Below are positions 5,627 to 7,343 of a stretch of DNA of 7,343 bases, in pieces. The number at the start of each line of letters is the position of its first letter. The stretch's first letter is position 1. The stretch spans positions 1 to 7,343 of the forward strand of contig JASHWN010000374.1 in the NCBI GenBank assembly GCA_030044035.1, written 5' to 3'. The notes below the pieces were generated by a model. The model was not told the origin of the DNA. It worked only from the letters and a program-made list of their open reading frames with translations, and searched no databases. The position numbers were made by a program, and so were the translations under genes. The stretch comes from Xanthobacteraceae bacterium. Its GTDB lineage: Bacteria; Pseudomonadota; Alphaproteobacteria; Rhizobiales; Xanthobacteraceae.

Positions 5627-6109
5627 ATGCCGCGCATGCTTTCGCTCACGCTCAATGGCCGCGCCCGCACCGACGCGGTGAGCGACAACGTGCTGTTGTT
5701 GGATTATTTGCGGGAAATCGTCGGCCTTACCGGAACGAAAACAGGCTGCGACGGCGGCGAGTGCGGCGCCTGCACGGTGCTGGTCGACGATCGGCCGCTG
5801 CTCTCATGCCTGACGCTCGCCGCGCGCGTCGACGGCCGGCGCGTCGACACTGTCGAGTCGCTTGCGGTCGACGGCCGCCTCTCCGCCGTGCAGCGCGGCT
5901 TTCACGAAAAGCTCGGCTCGCAATGCGGCTATTGCACGCCCGGCTTCATCATGGCGTCGGCCGGCCTCCTGCGCCGCAATCCGCGCCCGAGCGAAGACCA
6001 GATTCGCGAGGCGCTCGGCAGTAACATTTGCCGCTGTACCGGCTACGTGAAGATCATCGAGGCGGTGCAGCACGCGGCGGAGCTCTGCGCACAGGGCCTG
6101 ACGCCGTGA
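5627..6109 (+). CDS. hcrC: 4-hydroxybenzoyl-CoA reductase gamma subunit ([2Fe-2S] protein)
   Basis: A 160-residue iron-sulfur subunit of a xanthine-oxidase-family molybdoenzyme. It relays electrons between the molybdenum site and the FAD subunit. Residues 1-75 form a plant-ferredoxin-like domain with CDGGECGAC (Cys41, Cys46, Cys49) and Cys61 for the first cluster. The C-terminal helical domain carries CGYCTPG (Cys100, Cys103) and CRCTGY (Cys135, Cys137) for the second. All eight cysteines are present. The near-identity I recall to Thauera HcrC ([46 protein letters not shown]) separates it from generic CoxS-type subunits. In Rhodopseudomonas the equivalent is named hbaB. The ATG at 5627 fits family length. 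In-frame TTG 5567, ATG 5591 and ATG 5636 are alternatives, and none has a good Shine-Dalgarno site. It overlaps the next gene by 4 bp. Confidence 0.9.
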   Translation: MPRMLSLTLNGRARTDAVSDNVLLLDYLREIVGLTGTKTGCDGGECGACTVLVDDRPLLSCLTLAARVDGRRVDTVESLAVDGRLSAVQRGFHEKLGSQCGYCTPGFIMASAGLLRRNPRPSEDQIREALGSNICRCTGYVKIIEAVQHAAELCAQGLTP

Positions 6110-7343
6110 GCGTCATAAACCAAATTCTCCCCGCGCATAACATCGGCGATTATGTGCCGATGATCGACGGACCCGACAAGGTTTCGGGCCGCGCCAAATA
6201 CACCGCCGATCTGTTGGTGCCCGGCAGCCTCGCAGGGCGCATCTTCCGCAGTCCCTGTTCGCATGCCGAAATTCTCGAGGTCGATGTTTCAGAGGCCGCC
6301 AAGCTTCCCGGCGTGAAGGCGATCGTCACCGGCACCGATTGCGACAAGACGTTCGGCGTGCTGCCGATCGCCCGCAGCGAGCACCCGCTGGCGCGCGACC
6401 GCGTGCGCTATCGCGGCGAGCCGGTCGCCGCGGTCGCGGCGATCGACGATGCCACCGCCAAAGAAGCGGTGCGCCGCATCAAGCTCAAAGTGCGCGAGCT
6501 GCCCGCCTATCACACCGCGCGTGAGGCGCTGGCCGACGATGCCATCGCGCTTCATGTGCAACGCGCCAAGAACATCGAGCGCGACGTTTATTTCGAGATC
6601 GGCGATGTCGAAGCGGCGTTCGCCGCCGCCGACCTCGTGCGCGAAGCGACCTATAATTGCGCCGAGGTCTGCCAGAACCAGATGGAGATGCACGCCGCGC
6701 TCGCCGATTACGACGCGGTGCGCGACCGCATGACCGTGCATGCCTCGACCCAGGTGCCCTACTACGTGCACCTGATGCTGGCGCAGGTTCTCGACATGGA
6801 CATGTCGCGCATCCGCGTGGTCAAGCCGCATGTCGGCGGCGGCTTTGGCTGCCGCACCGAGGCGCTCAACGTCGAGCTGATCGCGGCGCTGCTCGCCCGC
6901 AAGGCTGGCGGCTGCGTCCGCCTCGTCGTCAACCGCGAAGAGACGTTCATTACCCATCGCGGCCGGCCGGAGACCGACATCCGGCTGAAAATCGGCCTGC
7001 GCAAGGACGGCTGCATCACCGGCGTCGAATGCGAGTGCATCCAGCGCGGCGGCGCGCATTCCGGCTACGGCATCGTGACGATCCTCTATGCCGGCTCGAT
7101 GCTGTACGCCATCTACGACCTGCACAACGTCCGCTACATCGGCAAGCGCGTGCTCACCAATACGCCGCCATGCGGCGCGTTCCGCGGCCACGGCACGGTC
7201 GACGTGCGCTTCGCCTTCGAGAGCCTGCTCGACCAGATGGCGCGCGAGATCGGCATCGATCCGATTGCGGTGCGCCGGGCGAATTATCTGCAGGCGCCGA
7301 CCTTCACCGACAACGACTTGATGGTGAACAGCTACGGCCTGCC
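6106..7343 (+). CDS. hcrA: 4-hydroxybenzoyl-CoA reductase alpha (molybdenum) subunit, partial
   Basis: The first 412 codons of the molybdopterin-binding large subunit of a xanthine-oxidase-family enzyme, cut by the window edge; full length in the family is about 770 residues. In 4-hydroxybenzoyl-CoA reductase this subunit removes the aromatic para-hydroxyl of 4-hydroxybenzoyl-CoA, giving benzoyl-CoA. The a/b hammerhead domain comes first ([16 protein letters not shown] at 21-36, [14 protein letters not shown] near 104-117). The cofactor-binding part follows, with [16 protein letters not shown] (244-250), [12 protein letters not shown] and [15 protein letters not shown] (352-366). The PPCGA.RGHGTVD block is what I recall in Thauera HcrA. 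Two spots differ from it: GGGFGC where GGGFGA is expected, and QNQMEMH (190-196) in a pocket segment. The GTG start overlaps the small subunit stop as GTGA, with AGGG 9 nt upstream. The order gamma-alpha matches hcrCAB / hbaBCD, so an FAD subunit should follow. Confidence 0.9.
   Translation, partial: MSVINQILPAHNIGDYVPMIDGPDKVSGRAKYTADLLVPGSLAGRIFRSPCSHAEILEVDVSEAAKLPGVKAIVTGTDCDKTFGVLPIARSEHPLARDRVRYRGEPVAAVAAIDDATAKEAVRRIKLKVRELPAYHTAREALADDAIALHVQRAKNIERDVYFEIGDVEAAFAAADLVREATYNCAEVCQNQMEMHAALADYDAVRDRMTVHASTQVPYYVHLMLAQVLDMDMSRIRVVKPHVGGGFGCRTEALNVELIAALLARKAGGCVRLVVNREETFITHRGRPETDIRLKIGLRKDGCITGVECECIQRGGAHSGYGIVTILYAGSMLYAIYDLHNVRYIGKRVLTNTPPCGAFRGHGTVDVRFAFESLLDQMAREIGIDPIAVRRANYLQAPTFTDNDLMVNSYGL

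Noticed and set aside
6289..7191. A 300-codon minus-strand frame antisense to the molybdenum subunit
   Set aside because: Composition is that of an antisense shadow (Ala/Asp/His/Arg-rich) and the plus strand carries the conserved reductase motifs.
1..7343. CRISPR array, insertion sequence, tRNA, toxin-antitoxin or phage defence module
   Set aside because: No regularly spaced identical repeats, no transposase, nuclease or helicase motifs and no clover-leaf sequences were seen; all clear genes are metabolic enzymes.

Overview
The window looks like chromosome from a high-GC alphaproteobacterium of the Bradyrhizobium / Rhodopseudomonas / Xanthobacteraceae type (order Hyphomicrobiales). This rests on the base composition, the codon use (third-position G/C) and, most of all, on the non-coding stretches. 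These are filled with palindromic repeats of kinds familiar from those genomes: the 'GGTGGGCAAAGCGAAGCGTGCCCACC' type, the 'CGTCATTGCCGGG...CCGGCAATCCATG' type and the 'CCCGGG...TGCACCGC..CCGGGA' type. The exact genus is an inference.

Layout. Positions 1-577 hold no gene, only repeats. A two-gene minus-strand unit follows: an alpha/beta hydrolase (1751-2542) and, 9 nt after it, a luciferase-like flavin-dependent monooxygenase (578-1741). The monooxygenase's ribosome binding site is built into the hydrolase stop codon. Positions 2543-3233 are a 691-base divergent gap with at least four palindromic elements. A plus-strand 4-hydroxybenzoyl-CoA-thioesterase-type hotdog protein (3234-3662) converges tail to tail, with a 26-bp overlap, on a NodU/TobZ-type O-carbamoyltransferase (3637-5454, minus). 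Divergent from the carbamoyltransferase is a plus-strand operon with a [2Fe-2S] subunit (5627-6109) and a molybdenum-cofactor subunit (6106 to the window edge, GTGA overlap). Both closely resemble the gamma (HcrC/HbaB) and alpha (HcrA/HbaC) subunits of 4-hydroxybenzoyl-CoA reductase. The FAD subunit (HcrB/HbaD) is not in the window and would be expected just downstream.

How the genes may work together (inference). The reductase subunits and the thioesterase both point to 4-hydroxybenzoyl-CoA or a similar aryl-CoA. The reductase would remove the para-hydroxyl to feed the benzoyl-CoA pathway, and the thioesterase would release free acid and CoA. The monooxygenase and hydrolase could belong to a separate degradative step, but their substrates cannot be read from the sequence. 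The carbamoyltransferase between the thioesterase and the reductase operon is the odd member: its family decorates nodulation factors and antibiotics and has no known role in aromatic catabolism.

I see no CRISPR array, tRNA, rRNA, transposase or phage gene. The genes are of known families. The most noteworthy points are the carbamoyltransferase next to aryl-CoA genes, unusual pocket motifs in the molybdenum subunit, a hairpin that sequesters the hydrolase start codon, and the dense nested palindromes.
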